From assembly GCF_900095185.1 (NCBI RefSeq), contig NZ_LT606948.1, positions 1,227,915-1,291,914 of the forward strand: a stretch of DNA of 64,000 nt, read 5' to 3'. Origin of the DNA: Polynucleobacter necessarius (GTDB lineage Bacteria > Pseudomonadota > Gammaproteobacteria > Burkholderiales > Burkholderiaceae). The notes beneath the pieces are model-generated. The model ran no database searches and was not told where the DNA came from. It worked only from the letters and a program-made list of their open reading frames with translations. This document shows, one piece after another, positions 30,510 through 41,103 of this stretch (within the stretch, counting starts at the first letter, position 1; every line of letters begins with the position of its first letter). A program made the translations under genes and the position numbers.

Positions 30510-30845
30510 TGGCAACAGTACTCGTATTTGATATCGAAACGATTCCAGATGTTGTGGGGCTGCGCCGTCTAGAAGATTATCCCGATTTTCCATGAGTGAC
30601 TCGGGAGGACCAAGGACGGCTTGCCCCAAATCAAAGTAGGCACGCGAACCCCCCAGATGAAGAGAAGGTTTTAATACAAGCCTTTTTTGATCTGATTAAA
30701 AAATCTACTCCAGGCTCCGCGTTATTGGGAGATGGGTGAGAGCCAAGAATCTGATAGCCGAGAATTTAAATGGAATCACTACATCAATCGCTATCATATG
30801 CGTCATCTCGATATGATGGATTTATGAGCCAAATTTAATACACCA
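30510..30845 (+). pseudogene. PolB-like predicted 3'-5' exonuclease, 5' remnant
   Basis: ATG 30510 starts MATVLVFDIETIPDVVGLRR, the Exo I motif of the predicted exonuclease family related to DNA polymerase B (DNA_pol_B_exo2). The frame ends almost at once at TGA (about 30597). Later pieces of the family are visible in scattered frames (PPDEEKVLIQAFFDLIKK and HYINRYHMRHLDMMDL), and stop codons are frequent. The 3' half is missing and the sequence runs into rlmD. The limits at the 3' side are approximate. Confidence 0.7.
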
Positions 30846-30858
30846 TGGGATGATTAAA

Positions 30859-31737
30859 AAAGCACAGTATTAATTGGCTTTCATGAAGGTAAAAGTGGTT
30901 ATGTCGCTGATATGCTCGCCTGCGAAATCCTACCTAAGCATGTCTCAGATTTATTGCCCGAGATGCGCAAATTAGTAATGGGTTTATCGATTGTTGATCG
31001 CATGCCGCAAATATCTACAGCCTCTGACTACTCAGGACGAGCGCCTCTTGCGCGCGTTTGCAGATCACAGCATCAAGTCTGGATCTGGTTGCAGTCCAAT
31101 GGAATCGAGACCGTAGCACCGTTTTATCCAGAGACCGGAAAGCTTTTCTACCGTCTGCCTGAGTTTGAAAGTCAGATGCCATTCAAGCCAACCGATTTCA
31201 CTCAAGTCAACCATATGATGAACCGTGCATTGGTCAGTAGAGCGATTCGATTGCTGGAGGTTAACCCAGCAGATCACGTGCTCGATTTGTTTTGTGGGAT
31301 TGGTAACTTCACCTTACCACTTGCCAGAAAAGCAAAGCAGGTTTTAGGTATAGAGGGCTTGGCTAGTTTGACTGCTAGGGCAAAAGACAACGCTGAACAT
31401 AATGACCTAGTAAATAAAGTGAGTTTTATGCAAAGCGATTTGTTTAAAGCAATACCAGAGACAGTCGCATCCTGGGGAAAAGCAGACTGTTGGTTCATGG
31501 ATCCTCCACGAGACGGTGCGATGGCAATTTGTCAGGCGCTTGCAGAGTTGCACTGGCAACACAGTAAATTACTACCGCAAGCGCATCGTTTATGTTTCCT
31601 GTAATCCAAAGACCTTGGCAAGAGACGTGGAGATCCTTTGTCATCAGGCAGGTTATCGACTGAGTAGCGCCGGAATAATTCATATGTTCCCGCACACTTC
31701 CCACGTTGCGTCTATGTCGGTATTTGACCGCGTATAA
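30859..31737 (+). pseudogene. rlmD: 23S rRNA (uracil-5-)-methyltransferase RlmD, 5'-truncated and frameshifted
   Basis: RlmD methylates U1939 of 23S rRNA. The N-terminal TRAM domain is absent; recognisable text begins with VLIGFHEGKSGYVADML, after a TAA. It continues EILPKHVSDLLPEMRKL, then FKPTDFTQVNHMMNRALV, the SAM motif VLDLFCGIGNFTLPLA and [10 protein letters not shown] frameshift near 31580 moves the catalytic-cysteine motif ([12 protein letters not shown]) into another frame that ends at 31737. A shorter segment after DRMPQI also appears to be missing. The enzyme is dead, unlike rlmN and rlmB in this window. Confidence 0.85.
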
Positions 31738-31928
31738 ATCTCATAAACATCTGAAATAAATCGGTTTTCTAGCAAATTCTGCACAGGATGAGTGCGGTAA
31801 GTCTATTTAAGGTGCGTAGCTCATTCGCAATCATCTTCATGGAGAGTAGATTGAAAGTGTGCAGCCAACCAGCTTTGCACTTTAGAAGTGATGCTCAACA
31901 ATTTGTTATTTGCTCTTGGGGGTACATC

Positions 31929-32009
31929 ATGAAAGTCTCAGATAATTTTGCAATTCTCTTAATTTTGTTGGCACTCTCTTACGCTGTGAGTATGTTTGTG
32001 GCAGTTTAA
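31929..32009 (+). CDS. possible 26-residue membrane peptide
   Basis: ATG 31929 is preceded at a good distance by a strong GGGGGT ribosome-site-like run and opens 26 codons: charged start MKVSDNF, then an almost purely hydrophobic helix (AILLILLALSYAVSMFVAV) ending with TAA at 32007. One single-pass membrane peptide is predicted. The rest of 31738-32042 holds no recognised gene. I do not recognise a family; it may be a chance frame in decaying sequence. Confidence 0.3.
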   Translation: MKVSDNFAILLILLALSYAVSMFVAV

Positions 32010-32042
32010 TCTGCAGTAGGTATTTAATTCATCAGTGCTAAA

Positions 32043-32066
32043 GAAAAAGGCGCCCGCAGGCGCCCC
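32043..32066 (-). terminator. Rho-independent terminator of the Bax inhibitor-like gene
   Basis: On the minus strand the hairpin GGCGCC-TGCG-GGCGCC is followed by TTTTTCTTT, the classical intrinsic terminator. It lies about 40 bases past the stop at 32106. A second small hairpin (32077-32096, stem ATCACACT/AGTGTGAT) lies between without a T-run. Confidence 0.75.
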
Positions 32067-32105
32067 TTGAGTCACTATCACACTTGTTAGTGTGATCAAT
32101 CTTTC

Positions 32106-32807
32106 TTAATCTCTATTACCACCAACAATGCCTAACAAAGCGAGCAAGTTAGCAAAGACATTATACACATCCAAGTAGATAGCTAATGTAGCCATGATGT
32201 AGTTTGTCTCGCCACCATTGAGCACACGCTGAACGTCAACCAGGATGAAGGCAGAGAAGATTGCGATTGCTAATACCATCACAGTCAACATCAAAGCAGG
32301 CAATTGCAACCAGATGTTAGCGAATGAGGCAACAATCAAGAGCAACACACCTACCATTAACCACTTACCCATACCCGAAAAGTCGCTTTTGCTCACGCTT
32401 GCAATTGTTGCCATGGTGGCGAAGATTGCAGCTGTACCGCCAAAAGACAACATGATTAGGGTGGCGCCATTGCTGTAGCTATTTAAGGTAAAGCCCACTA
32501 AACGGGACATCATGATGCCCATGAAGAATGTAAAGCATAGAAGCAGCAGAACGCCTATGCCAGTATCTTTATTCTTTTCAATTGCCCAGAAGAAACCAAA
32601 GGCAACTGCCATGAACACAATAAAGCCAATAAATGGGCTGCCAGCGAAAAAGTCCAGACCCATTGCTACGCCAAGCCAGGCGCCAATGACAGTCGGAACC
32701 ATCGATAGCGCTAATAAAGCATAGGTATTGCGCAGTACGCGGTTGCGTATCTGGACGGTACTAGTTGAGCCGGTTTGGCCAAAGCCGTAAGAGTTCAGAT
32801 CACTCAT
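32106..32807 (-). CDS. Bax inhibitor-1/YccA family membrane protein
   Basis: This 233-residue protein has seven predicted transmembrane helices, an N-terminal cytoplasmic leader (SYGFGQTGSTSTVQIRNRVL), and BI-1 features such as TYALLALSMVPTVIGAWLGV and a final YLDVYNVFANLLALLGI. In bacteria the family includes YccA, which modulates FtsH proteolysis, and YbhL-type proteins. That link to the hflKC genes further right is suggestive only. The frame is intact and the start has AGGAG upstream. It diverges from ndk with about 260 bases between. Confidence 0.93.
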   Translation of the reverse strand: MSDLNSYGFGQTGSTSTVQIRNRVLRNTYALLALSMVPTVIGAWLGVAMGLDFFAGSPFIGFIVFMAVAFGFFWAIEKNKDTGIGVLLLLCFTFFMGIMMSRLVGFTLNSYSNGATLIMLSFGGTAAIFATMATIASVSKSDFSGMGKWLMVGVLLLIVASFANIWLQLPALMLTVMVLAIAIFSAFILVDVQRVLNGGETNYIMATLAIYLDVYNVFANLLALLGIVGGNRD

Positions 32808-33070
32808 ATTGACTCCTTTTTTTCATAGTTATTACATGAGCCCATGAAGGACTGTTGACAGTAATTATAGACAAAATGCCCAAATTTCAAGCCCCCCTAT
32901 AAAAGACCTACAAATTAAGAGCTTATACCCTGTAAATTCCAGGGCTTAGCCCTACGAGCATATGGGTAAATACGGTCAGGCAATGTATAATTTGGGGGTC
33001 GCTGGGGTGCAAAGGCCTATTTGGCTCTTCTACTTGGCAAATATCTTTGAAATCACTACTGGAGTCTTGC

Positions 33071-33496
33071 ATGGCAATTGAACGGACCCTTTCTATTATC
33101 AAACCTGATGCTGTCGCTAAAAACGTCATCGGCAAAATCTATGACCGTTTTGAATCAGCTGGTTTGAAGATCGTTGCTTCCAAAATGGCGTATTTGTCAC
33201 AATCTGAAGCAGAGCAGTTCTATACCGTTCACAAAGATCGTCCTTTCTTTAAAGATTTGGTGAATTTCATGATCTCTGGTCCTGTAATGATTCAAGTGCT
33301 GCAAGGCGAAGGCGCAATTGCGAAGAATCGTGACTTAATGGGTGCTACTGATCCTAAGAAAGCAGATAAAGGCACTATTCGTTCTGTCTTTGCAGACAGC
33401 ATTGATGCGAACGCAGTTCATGGTTCTGATGCTCCAGAAACTGCTGCTGTGGAAGTGGCATTTTTCTTCCCAGGTATGAATGTTTTTAATCGTTAG
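33071..33496 (+). CDS. ndk: nucleoside diphosphate kinase
   Basis: Ndk equilibrates nucleoside triphosphates through a phosphohistidine. The canonical start [15 protein letters not shown] fixes the ATG at 33071 rather than a non-ATG start eight codons earlier. The catalytic histidine lies in [13 protein letters not shown], and the C-terminal [11 protein letters not shown] is standard. 141 residues, intact. It starts the ndk-to-purA housekeeping run. Confidence 0.98.
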   Translation: MAIERTLSIIKPDAVAKNVIGKIYDRFESAGLKIVASKMAYLSQSEAEQFYTVHKDRPFFKDLVNFMISGPVMIQVLQGEGAIAKNRDLMGATDPKKADKGTIRSVFADSIDANAVHGSDAPETAAVEVAFFFPGMNVFNR

Positions 33497-33543
33497 TCAA
33501 CGATTAAAAACAGACAACCTATTGAAATATATAGGTAGGCGCA

Positions 33544-34734
33544 TTGACCTCTCCGCGCGTAAATCTCTTAGATTTTGACGCCGACCAAATGGCGGCGTAT
33601 GTCGCGAGGTTGAATGAAAAGCCCTTTAGGGCAAAACAATTCATGCAGTGGATACACCAACGCGGTGTAGCTGATATCAATGACATGAGTGATTTGGCAA
33701 AAAGCTTTCGAGCCACTTTGCTAGATAAAGCAGAAGTATTTTCTCTTCCTGTTATCAAAGATGAACAGGCCGCAGATGGTACTCGTAAGTGGTTGCTGGA
33801 CGTGGGCGCTGGTAATGCGGTGGAGTCCGTCTTTATTCCTGAGGATAACCGTGGCACTTTGTGCATTTCATCCCAGGCAGGCTGTGCGGTCAATTGCCGT
33901 TTTTGCTCTACTGGACATCAAGGCTTTTCGCGCAACCTCACTTCCGGTGAAATCATCGGGCAGCTTTGGTTTGCAGAGCATCTATTGCGTAATGATCCTG
34001 AGGCGATTCGGAGAATTGAAAAGTTCCCCGCTCCTGGTTGGAAGCATACAGGTCGTGTAATTTCGAATGTAGTGATGATGGGCATGGGTGAGCCACTGCT
34101 CAACTATGACAATGTGGTTTCAGCATTACGATTGATGCTTGATGATCGTGCTTATGGCTTATCACGTCGTCGTGTAACGGTGTCTACATCGGGTGTCGTG
34201 CCAATTATTGATCGGCTTGCGCAAGATTGCCCAGTAGCATTAGCGGTTTCTTTGCATGCGCCAAATGACGCATTGCGTGATCAATTGGTGCCACTCAATC
34301 AAAAATATCCGCTACGCGAGTTGCTAGATGCGTGTGAGCGTTATTTGCCGTTTGCTCCCAGAGATTTTTTAACTTTTGAATACTGCATGCTTGACGGTGT
34401 AAATGATTCAGATATTCAGGCAAAAGAACTGGTTCATTTACTGAAAAACATTAAGTGCAAGATTAATTTAATTCCATTTAATTCTTTCCCGGAGTCAGGG
34501 CTGAAGTGTTCACCAGCTCAGTATGTTAAGGCCTTTGCAAGCATTTTGTTGGATGCCGGTATGGTAGCAACTGTACGTAAGACCCGAGGCGACGATATAA
34601 CTGCTGCTTGTGGTCAATTAGCAGGAGACGTAGTGGATCGCACAAAAGTACGCGAGCGTGCTGTGCACAAAGCTGAAATTGAAGTTGCTGAAGTGGAGTC
34701 CAGCAATGAGGCTGATGCGCACCCTATCGAATGA
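33544..34734 (+). CDS. rlmN: 23S rRNA/tRNA (adenine-C2)-methyltransferase RlmN
   Basis: RlmN is a radical-SAM enzyme that methylates A2503 of 23S rRNA and A37 of some tRNAs. It reads from a TTG start at 33544 (396 residues). The 4Fe-4S motif CX3CX2C is at Cys114, Cys118 and Cys121 (CAVNCRFC). [12 protein letters not shown] and the C-terminal catalytic-cysteine region ([13 protein letters not shown]) are present. A stretch of 15-20 extra acidic residues ends the protein. It is intact and lies 47 bases after ndk. An overlapping ATGA at its end is described separately. Confidence 0.96.
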   Translation: MTSPRVNLLDFDADQMAAYVARLNEKPFRAKQFMQWIHQRGVADINDMSDLAKSFRATLLDKAEVFSLPVIKDEQAADGTRKWLLDVGAGNAVESVFIPEDNRGTLCISSQAGCAVNCRFCSTGHQGFSRNLTSGEIIGQLWFAEHLLRNDPEAIRRIEKFPAPGWKHTGRVISNVVMMGMGEPLLNYDNVVSALRLMLDDRAYGLSRRRVTVSTSGVVPIIDRLAQDCPVALAVSLHAPNDALRDQLVPLNQKYPLRELLDACERYLPFAPRDFLTFEYCMLDGVNDSDIQAKELVHLLKNIKCKINLIPFNSFPESGLKCSPAQYVKAFASILLDAGMVATVRKTRGDDITAACGQLAGDVVDRTKVRERAVHKAEIEVAEVESSNEADAHPIE

Positions 34735-34823
34735 CTCAAAAAATTAAATTAATTACTAGCTTATTGCCACCCAATTCCTATGAGCTCTCATCATTCATTG
34801 CCACCATTACCGCTAGGACCTAG
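34731..34823 (+). pseudogene. possible 5' stub of a deleted gene between rlmN and ispG
   Basis: An ATG overlaps the rlmN stop as ATGA and opens 30 codons starting [12 protein letters not shown], which looks like the positively charged, hydrophobic beginning of an exported protein. It then runs into the ispG start region out of frame. In many Burkholderiales a TPR pilotin gene (pilF/pilW) and rodZ lie between rlmN and ispG; here both are absent. The stub may mark the left end of that deletion. Evidence is indirect. Confidence 0.35.
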
Positions 34824-36048
34824 TCCAAAGCGTGCAACTCGTCAAGCAACGATTGCTTGGAAGACCAACATCATTACCGTAGGTGGTGATGCGCCCGTGC
34901 GCGTGCAATCGATGACGAATACTGACACAGCAGATGCTGTGGGAACTGCAATTCAAGTAAAAGAATTGGCTCGCGCAGGATCAGAGATGGTTCGCATTAC
35001 CGTAAATACCCCAGAAGCTGCCGCGGCAGTCCCCTATATTCGTGAACAGCTAGACAAGATGGATGTCTTGGTGCCATTGATTGGCGATTTCCATTACAAC
35101 GGCCATACTTTATTAAATGATTTTCCGGAGTGCGCCAAAGCACTCTCGAAGTATCGTATTAATCCAGGTAATGTCGGGAAGGGCGCCAAGCGCGATCCGC
35201 AGTTTACTCAGATGATTGAAGCGGCATGTAAGTACGAAAAGCCAATTCGCATTGGCGTGAATTGGGGGAGCTTTGATCAAGATCTTCTCGCATCGCTTAT
35301 GGATGCCAACGCTGCATTAGCAGTTCCGAAAACGGCGCAAGAAGTCATGATTGAGGCATTAATTCAGTCAGCTTTGCAGTCTGCAGAAAAAGCGGTTGAG
35401 TTGAGTATGAATCCCAATCAAATTTTGCTTTCTTGCAAAGTGAGCAATGTCCAAGATTTAGTGGCGGTCTATCGCGACCTCGCACGTCGTTCAGACTATC
35501 CCTTGCACTTAGGTTTAACGGAAGCAGGCATGGGTAGCAAAGGGATGGTTTCCTCAACCGCAGCGATGGGCATTTTGCTGCAAGAGGGTATTGGCGATAC
35601 GATTCGCGTTTCACTTACGCCTGATCCCGGCGCACCCCGTGAAAACGAAGTGATTGTTGCCCAAGAAATATTACAAACCATGGGCTTGCGTAATTTCACA
35701 CCAATGGTAATTGCTTGCCCTGGTTGCGGTAGAACAACTAGCACCACTTTCCAAGAATTGGCTGCTGACATCCAGTCTTATTTACGTCAGCAAATGCCCG
35801 TATGGAAGAAAACCCATCCAGATGTTGCGAATATGAACGTCGCCATTATGGGCTGTATCGTCAATGGTCCTGGTGAGAGCAAACATGCCAATATCGGCAT
35901 TTCATTGCCGGGAACAGGCGAGAGCCCTGCAGCACCGGTGTTTGTGGATGGCGTTAAAGTCAAAACTCTGCGTGGTGAGAAAATTGCCGAAGAGTTTCAG
36001 GTCATTGTGGATGAGTATGTAAAGCAAAACTATGCACCCAAGGCTTAA
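34780..36048 (+). CDS. ispG: (E)-4-hydroxy-3-methylbut-2-enyl-diphosphate synthase (flavodoxin)
   Basis: IspG converts MEcPP to HMBPP in the MEP isoprenoid pathway using a 4Fe-4S cluster. The 422-residue protein shows the TIM-barrel start [44 protein letters not shown], and the cluster ligands CPGCGR (about 312) and [10 protein letters not shown] (about 357). The N-terminal extension is normal for betaproteobacteria. The frame is intact, showing that isoprenoid synthesis is retained. It is followed by hisS after 59 bases. Confidence 0.97.
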   Translation: MSSHHSLPPLPLGPSPKRATRQATIAWKTNIITVGGDAPVRVQSMTNTDTADAVGTAIQVKELARAGSEMVRITVNTPEAAAAVPYIREQLDKMDVLVPLIGDFHYNGHTLLNDFPECAKALSKYRINPGNVGKGAKRDPQFTQMIEAACKYEKPIRIGVNWGSFDQDLLASLMDANAALAVPKTAQEVMIEALIQSALQSAEKAVELSMNPNQILLSCKVSNVQDLVAVYRDLARRSDYPLHLGLTEAGMGSKGMVSSTAAMGILLQEGIGDTIRVSLTPDPGAPRENEVIVAQEILQTMGLRNFTPMVIACPGCGRTTSTTFQELAADIQSYLRQQMPVWKKTHPDVANMNVAIMGCIVNGPGESKHANIGISLPGTGESPAAPVFVDGVKVKTLRGEKIAEEFQVIVDEYVKQNYAPKA

Positions 36049-36107
36049 GAGATCTAGCAAGCTCACAGATAAAAAATCAACAAAACATTGATACCACAAT
36101 AATAAAA

Positions 36108-37448
36108 ATGACCGATCAAAGCCAAGACCAAAAATCACAAGCTCAGGCTCAGAAGATCCAAAAGATTAATGGCGTGCGCGGTATGAATGATTTATTGCCA
36201 GCGGATGCTGCACAATGGGCGCATTTGGAGTATGCCTTACGTGATTTAACCCGTGCTTATGGCTATGAGTTTTTGAGAACGCCAATTGTCGAAGCCACTG
36301 CAGTATTCCAGCGGGGTATTGGTGAGGTTACTGATATTGTTGAAAAGGAGATGTATTCTTTTGAAGATCGCTTGAATGGCGAGCAATTGACCTTGCGCCC
36401 TGAGGGTACTGCTGCTTTAGTGCGTTCCGTAATTGAAAACAACTTACTTTATGAAGGTCCAAAGCGCCTGTGGTATACCGGCCCCATGTTTCGTCACGAA
36501 CGTCCTCAGCGTGGACGCTATCGCCAGTTCCACCAGTTTGGGATTGAGGCACTTGGCTTTGCTGGTCCTGACATTGATGCAGAGATTATTTTGATGGGTC
36601 AGCGCTTGTGGGATGAGTTGGGTTTGAAGGGCGTGTGCTTAGAAATCAATTCTCTCGGGCAAGCGCCCGAGCGAGCAGAGCACCGCGTGGCACTCGTCAC
36701 ATACTTCGAAAAGAATAAACAGCAGTTAGATGAAGATTCGCAACGACGTTTGTTGACTAATCCATTGCGTATCTTGGATTCTAAAAACCCAGAGATGCAA
36801 GTCTTGATAGAAGATGCCCCAAAGCTCTTGGATTTTTTAGGTGAAGAATCGCTCAGGCATTTCAATGCAGTGCAGGATTTACTCAAGGCAAATAACATCT
36901 CCTGCAAGATCAATCCTCGGTTAGTTCGAGGCTTGGATTACTACAACCTCACAGTATTTGAATGGGTGACCGATGAGTTGGGTGCGCAGGGTACGATTGC
37001 AGGCGGTGGTCGCTACGATCCGTTGATCGAGCGCATGGGCGGAAAACCGGCGCCTGCTTGCGGTTGGGCAATGGGGATGGAGCGTGTCCTTGAATTGATG
37101 AAGGTTTCTGGATCTTTACCAGAGGCACAGGCTCAATGCGATATCTTTGTTTTGCACCAAGGTGGCGAGACTGTGATAACTGCCATGATCATTGCAGAGC
37201 GCTTACGAAGCGCTGGTATTGATACCATTCTGTTCTGCCCACCAGATGGGCAGGCGGCTAGTTTTAAGTCTCAAATGAAGAAGGCTGATAGCAGTGGCGC
37301 CGCCTTTGCGGTCATTATTGGCCCTGATGAGTTGGTCAAGAATGAGGCCCAACTGAAAGACCTACGTGGTACTGGCGAGCAACAGTCTATTCCGTTAGAT
37401 GATGTCTTGGGGACGGCAATTGACGCTCTTGTGGGCGCTAACGAATAG
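36108..37448 (+). CDS. hisS: histidine--tRNA ligase
   Basis: This class II aminoacyl-tRNA synthetase has 446 residues. It shows [20 protein letters not shown], motif 2 ([21 protein letters not shown]), the histidine-binding signatures [15 protein letters not shown] and [15 protein letters not shown], and a C-terminal anticodon-binding domain (about 345-446). All are intact. A short Gln/Lys-rich start ([16 protein letters not shown]) precedes the core. It lies between ispG and the YfgM-like gene as in related genomes. Confidence 0.98.
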   Translation: MTDQSQDQKSQAQAQKIQKINGVRGMNDLLPADAAQWAHLEYALRDLTRAYGYEFLRTPIVEATAVFQRGIGEVTDIVEKEMYSFEDRLNGEQLTLRPEGTAALVRSVIENNLLYEGPKRLWYTGPMFRHERPQRGRYRQFHQFGIEALGFAGPDIDAEIILMGQRLWDELGLKGVCLEINSLGQAPERAEHRVALVTYFEKNKQQLDEDSQRRLLTNPLRILDSKNPEMQVLIEDAPKLLDFLGEESLRHFNAVQDLLKANNISCKINPRLVRGLDYYNLTVFEWVTDELGAQGTIAGGGRYDPLIERMGGKPAPACGWAMGMERVLELMKVSGSLPEAQAQCDIFVLHQGGETVITAMIIAERLRSAGIDTILFCPPDGQAASFKSQMKKADSSGAAFAVIIGPDELVKNEAQLKDLRGTGEQQSIPLDDVLGTAIDALVGANE

Positions 37449-37504
37449 AATGAAGCCAATACCTACAAATTACCGTGAATTTCTCTTAATGAATTTGGAT
37501 TGAC

Positions 37505-38161
37505 ATGCCTTTAGATTTAGAAGAACAAGAACAATTAGACCAATTCAAAGCGTTTTGGCAAAAATACCGCAACCTGATTACTAGTGTCATCACGGTCGTA
37601 TTGTTTGCTTACACTGTCTACAGTGGATATCAATGGTGGCGTAATAGTCAGGCGCTTGAGGCTTTCAAACTTTATGAAACGATGGTGGGGGCAATTGCTA
37701 AAGGCGATAAAGATCAAATCTTGCGTGCAGCAGATGATTTACAAAAGGATTTTGGTCGTACCCCTTACGCAGCAATGTCCAGTTTAATTGCTGCACGTAT
37801 TGTATCGGACGCTGGCGATAGCGCTAAGGCTTTGGATTATTTGCGTTGGGCTGCCAAAAATGCATCGAATGATGGTTATCTCGCTTTAGCAAAATTGCGT
37901 TTAGTTACTCAGCTAATTGAGCAGGGCGGTGAAAAAGATTTTGCAGAGGCTGATCAAATTTTGAACCAGAAGCCGATTATTGGTTTTGAATCATTATGGC
38001 TCGAGCGTCGTGGTGATTGGTATTTGGCGCAGAAAAAGAATGAACAGGCAAAACAAAGTTATCAAGAAGCTTGGAAAAAATTAGATCAAGCCCAAGAAGT
38101 TCCAGAAGAGGCACGTGGCCTCTTAAAGGTGAAGCTTGATGCGGTTGGAGGAGTTACTTAG
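37505..38161 (+). CDS. YfgM-like TPR membrane protein
   Basis: This 218-residue protein has a short cytoplasmic start (LDLEEQEQLDQFKAFW), one transmembrane helix (about residues 23-42, LITSVITVVLFAYTVYSGY), and a periplasmic TPR-like region. It matches the YfgM group, which associates with PpiD and the Sec translocon. Its stop overlaps the GTG/ATG region of bamB, so the pair is translationally coupled, an order conserved in proteobacteria. Intact. Confidence 0.9.
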   Translation: MPLDLEEQEQLDQFKAFWQKYRNLITSVITVVLFAYTVYSGYQWWRNSQALEAFKLYETMVGAIAKGDKDQILRAADDLQKDFGRTPYAAMSSLIAARIVSDAGDSAKALDYLRWAAKNASNDGYLALAKLRLVTQLIEQGGEKDFAEADQILNQKPIIGFESLWLERRGDWYLAQKKNEQAKQSYQEAWKKLDQAQEVPEEARGLLKVKLDAVGGVT

Positions 38162-39321
38162 TGATGACGAATAATATGAGAGGCTTGCCAGAACGCATCG
38201 GAGTAGCGTTGGTATTGGGTTCATTGGTGCTTGCTTTGATGGCTTGTTCTGGAAGCGCGAGAGTGAGAAAGCCTGCAGAGTTAGTGCCCGTGACGAATCA
38301 GTTTGATTTGCAGCCAGTCTGGGCAACTAGCATTGGCTCATCCGAAACTTTTAACTTTCATCCGGTTGTTGCTGGTGATGCAGTCTATGTTGCTTCTCAT
38401 CGTGGAAATTTGGCCAAGATTGATTTGGCATCAGGTAATAAAGTTTGGGAAGTATCCGTACCAGAGCGCTTATCCGTTGGTCCAGGTTCTGATGGTCGCA
38501 CAACTGTCGCCGTTACAACTAAAGGTACTGTGTATGTCTATGACGATACCGGCAAACCGATATGGAATTTTAAGGTTGGCAGCGAAGTGTTGAGTGAGCC
38601 ATTAGTGGCTGGGGGTGTAGTAATTGTCCGTGCCCTCGATAACCGTTTTATTGGCTTGGACGCGCAAACCGGTGCACGTAAGTGGACTTATCAGCGCCAG
38701 CCATCTGCCTTGGCATTAAGAGTGGGCTATGGAATGTTAGCTATTGGTAATGAGGCCATTGTTACTGGTTTTGCAGGTGGTCGCTTTGGCATGATTGCGG
38801 TTGCCAATGGGGGTTTAGTTTGGGAGACCACAGTTTCTTTTCCTAAGGGCTTCTCAGAGATCGAACGTTTGAATGATGTCACTGCAAAACCAAGTATGGA
38901 AGGTGAAATTATTTGCGCAGTTTCTTATCAGGGCCGCATCGGTTGTGGTCAGGCGCGCACAGGCAATCTCCTGTGGTTCAAAGATTACTCGAGTTACACT
39001 GGCACCTCGCAAAATTCTGACATGGTCTTTTCGGCTAATGACAAATCCTATGTCACGGCTTTTGCAACTAAAGATGGCACACAGGTTTGGGAAAACACAA
39101 AGCTGACTTTCCGTGATGTAGGCGAATCCCTTGCGGTTGGAAGGGTGCTCCTCATGGGCGATGCTCAGGGTTATATTCACGCATTTTCACAGGCGAATGG
39201 CGAGATGGTTGCGCGTATTCGTCACGACAGTAGTCCAATCTCGGCCGCTCCCATAGCGGTAGGTGGCCTCATCTTGGTTCAATCTCAAGGTGGAAAAATA
39301 GCGGCGTACAGTCCAAAATGA
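38161..39321 (+). CDS. bamB: outer-membrane assembly lipoprotein BamB
   Basis: BamB is the beta-propeller lipoprotein of the BAM complex that inserts outer-membrane proteins. A signal peptide ends in the lipobox LMAC. Repeated PQQ-like blades follow ([45 protein letters not shown]). The length is 386 residues. GTG 38161 overlaps the previous stop; ATG 38164 is the alternative start and seems equally good. It ends within the der start (ATGA). Intact. Confidence 0.95.
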   Translation: MMTNNMRGLPERIGVALVLGSLVLALMACSGSARVRKPAELVPVTNQFDLQPVWATSIGSSETFNFHPVVAGDAVYVASHRGNLAKIDLASGNKVWEVSVPERLSVGPGSDGRTTVAVTTKGTVYVYDDTGKPIWNFKVGSEVLSEPLVAGGVVIVRALDNRFIGLDAQTGARKWTYQRQPSALALRVGYGMLAIGNEAIVTGFAGGRFGMIAVANGGLVWETTVSFPKGFSEIERLNDVTAKPSMEGEIICAVSYQGRIGCGQARTGNLLWFKDYSSYTGTSQNSDMVFSANDKSYVTAFATKDGTQVWENTKLTFRDVGESLAVGRVLLMGDAQGYIHAFSQANGEMVARIRHDSSPISAAPIAVGGLILVQSQGGKIAAYSPK

Positions 39322-40673
39322 ATCCAGTCATCACTATCGTTGGTCGTCCTAATGTCGGTAAGTCGACCCTCTTTAATCATTTAACGCGATCACGCGATGC
39401 ATTGGTGGCAGACTTTTCTGGTTTAACCCGAGATCGTCACTATGGCAAAGGACGTAGTGGCGATCGTCCGTTTATTTGTGTAGATACTGGTGGTTTTGAA
39501 CCTGTTGCCAAAACCGGGATTGTTGCTGAAATAGCAAAGCAGACTAAGCAGGCTGTTGCTGAATCTGACATTGTGATTTTCTTAGTCGATGGCCGCTTAG
39601 GAATGGCGCCACAAGATCGTGTGATTGCTGACTTTTTGCGCAAGACTGGCAGACCCGTTCTTTTGGCAGTGAATAAGACTGAAGGGATGCAAGCCGGTGT
39701 TGTTACGGCTGACTTCCATGAACTAGGTTTGGGTGAGCCTTTCCCAATCTCTTCTGCTCACGGCGATGGAGTGCGTAGTCTGATTGACGATGTTTTGGAT
39801 TCTCTTGGTATTGCAGAGCCTGATGAGGAAGCATTAGCGAATGATCCAAATCGTCCCATGAAGATTGCAGTTGTGGGTCGTCCTAACGTGGGTAAATCAA
39901 CATTGATCAATAAATTGATTGGTGAGGAGCGAGTGATTGCATTTGATATGCCCGGCACTACACGCGATGCAATTGAAGTCCCTTTTGAACGAAAGGGTAA
40001 ACCTTATATCTTGGTCGATACTGCAGGTTTGCGTCGTCGTGGCAAGGTATTTGAAGCCATTGAAAAGTTCTCAGTTGTTAAAACATTACAAGCGATTGCA
40101 GATTGCAACGTTGTGATTTTGATGTTGGATGCTCAGCAAGATATTTCTGAGCAAGACGCCCATATCGCTGGATTTATTGTCGAAGCTGGTCGCGCATTGG
40201 TAGTGGCGGTAAATAAGTGGGATGGGATTGATGCCTACGTTAAAGAGCGTGCTCGCCTAGAGATCGCACAAAAATTGCGCTTCTTGGACTTTGCTAACGT
40301 ACATCCGATCTCTGCCAAAAAAGGTACTGGACTCAAAGATCTATTTAAGGATATTGATGCTGCCTACGCCGCAGCGATGGCTAAACTTCCAACTCCGCGT
40401 TTAACCCGTATTTTGCAAGAAGCGATCGAGTATCAACAGCCTAAACGGGTTGGCATGGGACGTCCAAAATTACGTTATGCCCACCAAGGGGGTATGAATC
40501 CTCCAATTGTGGTGATTCATGGCACATCCTTAAGTGGGGTGACCGATAGCTACAAACGATATTTGGAAGGGCGTTTTAGGGATGTCTTCAAACTCCGTGG
40601 TACCCCTTTGCGGATTCAGATGAATACCGCCAAAAACCCTTACGTATATGCCGATAAGGGCAAAAAACGCTAA
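39318..40673 (+). CDS. der: ribosome biogenesis GTPase Der (EngA)
   Basis: Der has two tandem GTPase domains needed for 50S assembly. Both P-loops are GRPNVGKST (about residues 8-16 and 185-193). The partners DTGG/DTAG, NKTEG and NKWD are present, followed by a KH-like C-terminal domain (about 355-451, [14 protein letters not shown]). The ATG overlaps the bamB stop. 451 residues, normal length, intact. Confidence 0.98.
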   Translation: MNPVITIVGRPNVGKSTLFNHLTRSRDALVADFSGLTRDRHYGKGRSGDRPFICVDTGGFEPVAKTGIVAEIAKQTKQAVAESDIVIFLVDGRLGMAPQDRVIADFLRKTGRPVLLAVNKTEGMQAGVVTADFHELGLGEPFPISSAHGDGVRSLIDDVLDSLGIAEPDEEALANDPNRPMKIAVVGRPNVGKSTLINKLIGEERVIAFDMPGTTRDAIEVPFERKGKPYILVDTAGLRRRGKVFEAIEKFSVVKTLQAIADCNVVILMLDAQQDISEQDAHIAGFIVEAGRALVVAVNKWDGIDAYVKERARLEIAQKLRFLDFANVHPISAKKGTGLKDLFKDIDAAYAAAMAKLPTPRLTRILQEAIEYQQPKRVGMGRPKLRYAHQGGMNPPIVVIHGTSLSGVTDSYKRYLEGRFRDVFKLRGTPLRIQMNTAKNPYVYADKGKKR

Positions 40674-40860
40674 TTTGGGCTAAGGTTTCGTGCTGAGGCA
40701 AAGTTGCGCTTGATTTTTTTGAAAATCAGCTCAACATAACAAGTTTAGTTAGTGCTTTATTGGTTGAAATACGGTGAGTATTTTGTAGTGATGGTTGAAA
40801 TTTAATTAAAAAAGCAAGACTCCCAAAAAAGTAGTTGTCAAAAGATAAATAAGGGGCAGT

Positions 40861-41103
40861 ATGCATAACAACAAAATTCAATTACTTCAGGACCCATTTC
40901 TCAATGCCTTGCGCAAAGAGCATGTTCCTGTCTCGATCTATCTCGTCAATGGTATTAAGTTGCAAGGCAATATTGAATCATTTGATCAATATGTTGTCCT
41001 TTTGCGTAATACCGTGACCCAGATGGTTTACAAGCATGCGATCTCAACGATTGTTCCTGCGCGTGCGATCGATTTCCGTTTAGAAGAAGCCAGCTCTGTA
41101 TAG
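40861..41103 (+). CDS. hfq: RNA chaperone Hfq
   Basis: Hfq is an Sm-like hexameric RNA chaperone that helps small RNAs pair with mRNAs. The 80-residue protein contains [39 protein letters not shown] and the Sm2 motif [17 protein letters not shown]-containing ribosome site lies just before the ATG. The 187 bases upstream are A/T-rich and should carry its promoter. Downstream hflX is dead, but hflKC follow. Confidence 0.98.
   Translation: MHNNKIQLLQDPFLNALRKEHVPVSIYLVNGIKLQGNIESFDQYVVLLRNTVTQMVYKHAISTIVPARAIDFRLEEASSV

Noticed and set aside
31788-31928. Longer 73-codon reading frame including the 26-codon peptide
   Set aside because: The upstream part lacks protein-like composition and a ribosome site; only the downstream ATG has one.
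32077-32096. Hairpin ATCACACT-TGTT-AGTGTGAT as an operator or second terminator
   Set aside because: It has no T-run and no known operator match; the neighbouring hairpin at 32043-32066 explains termination.
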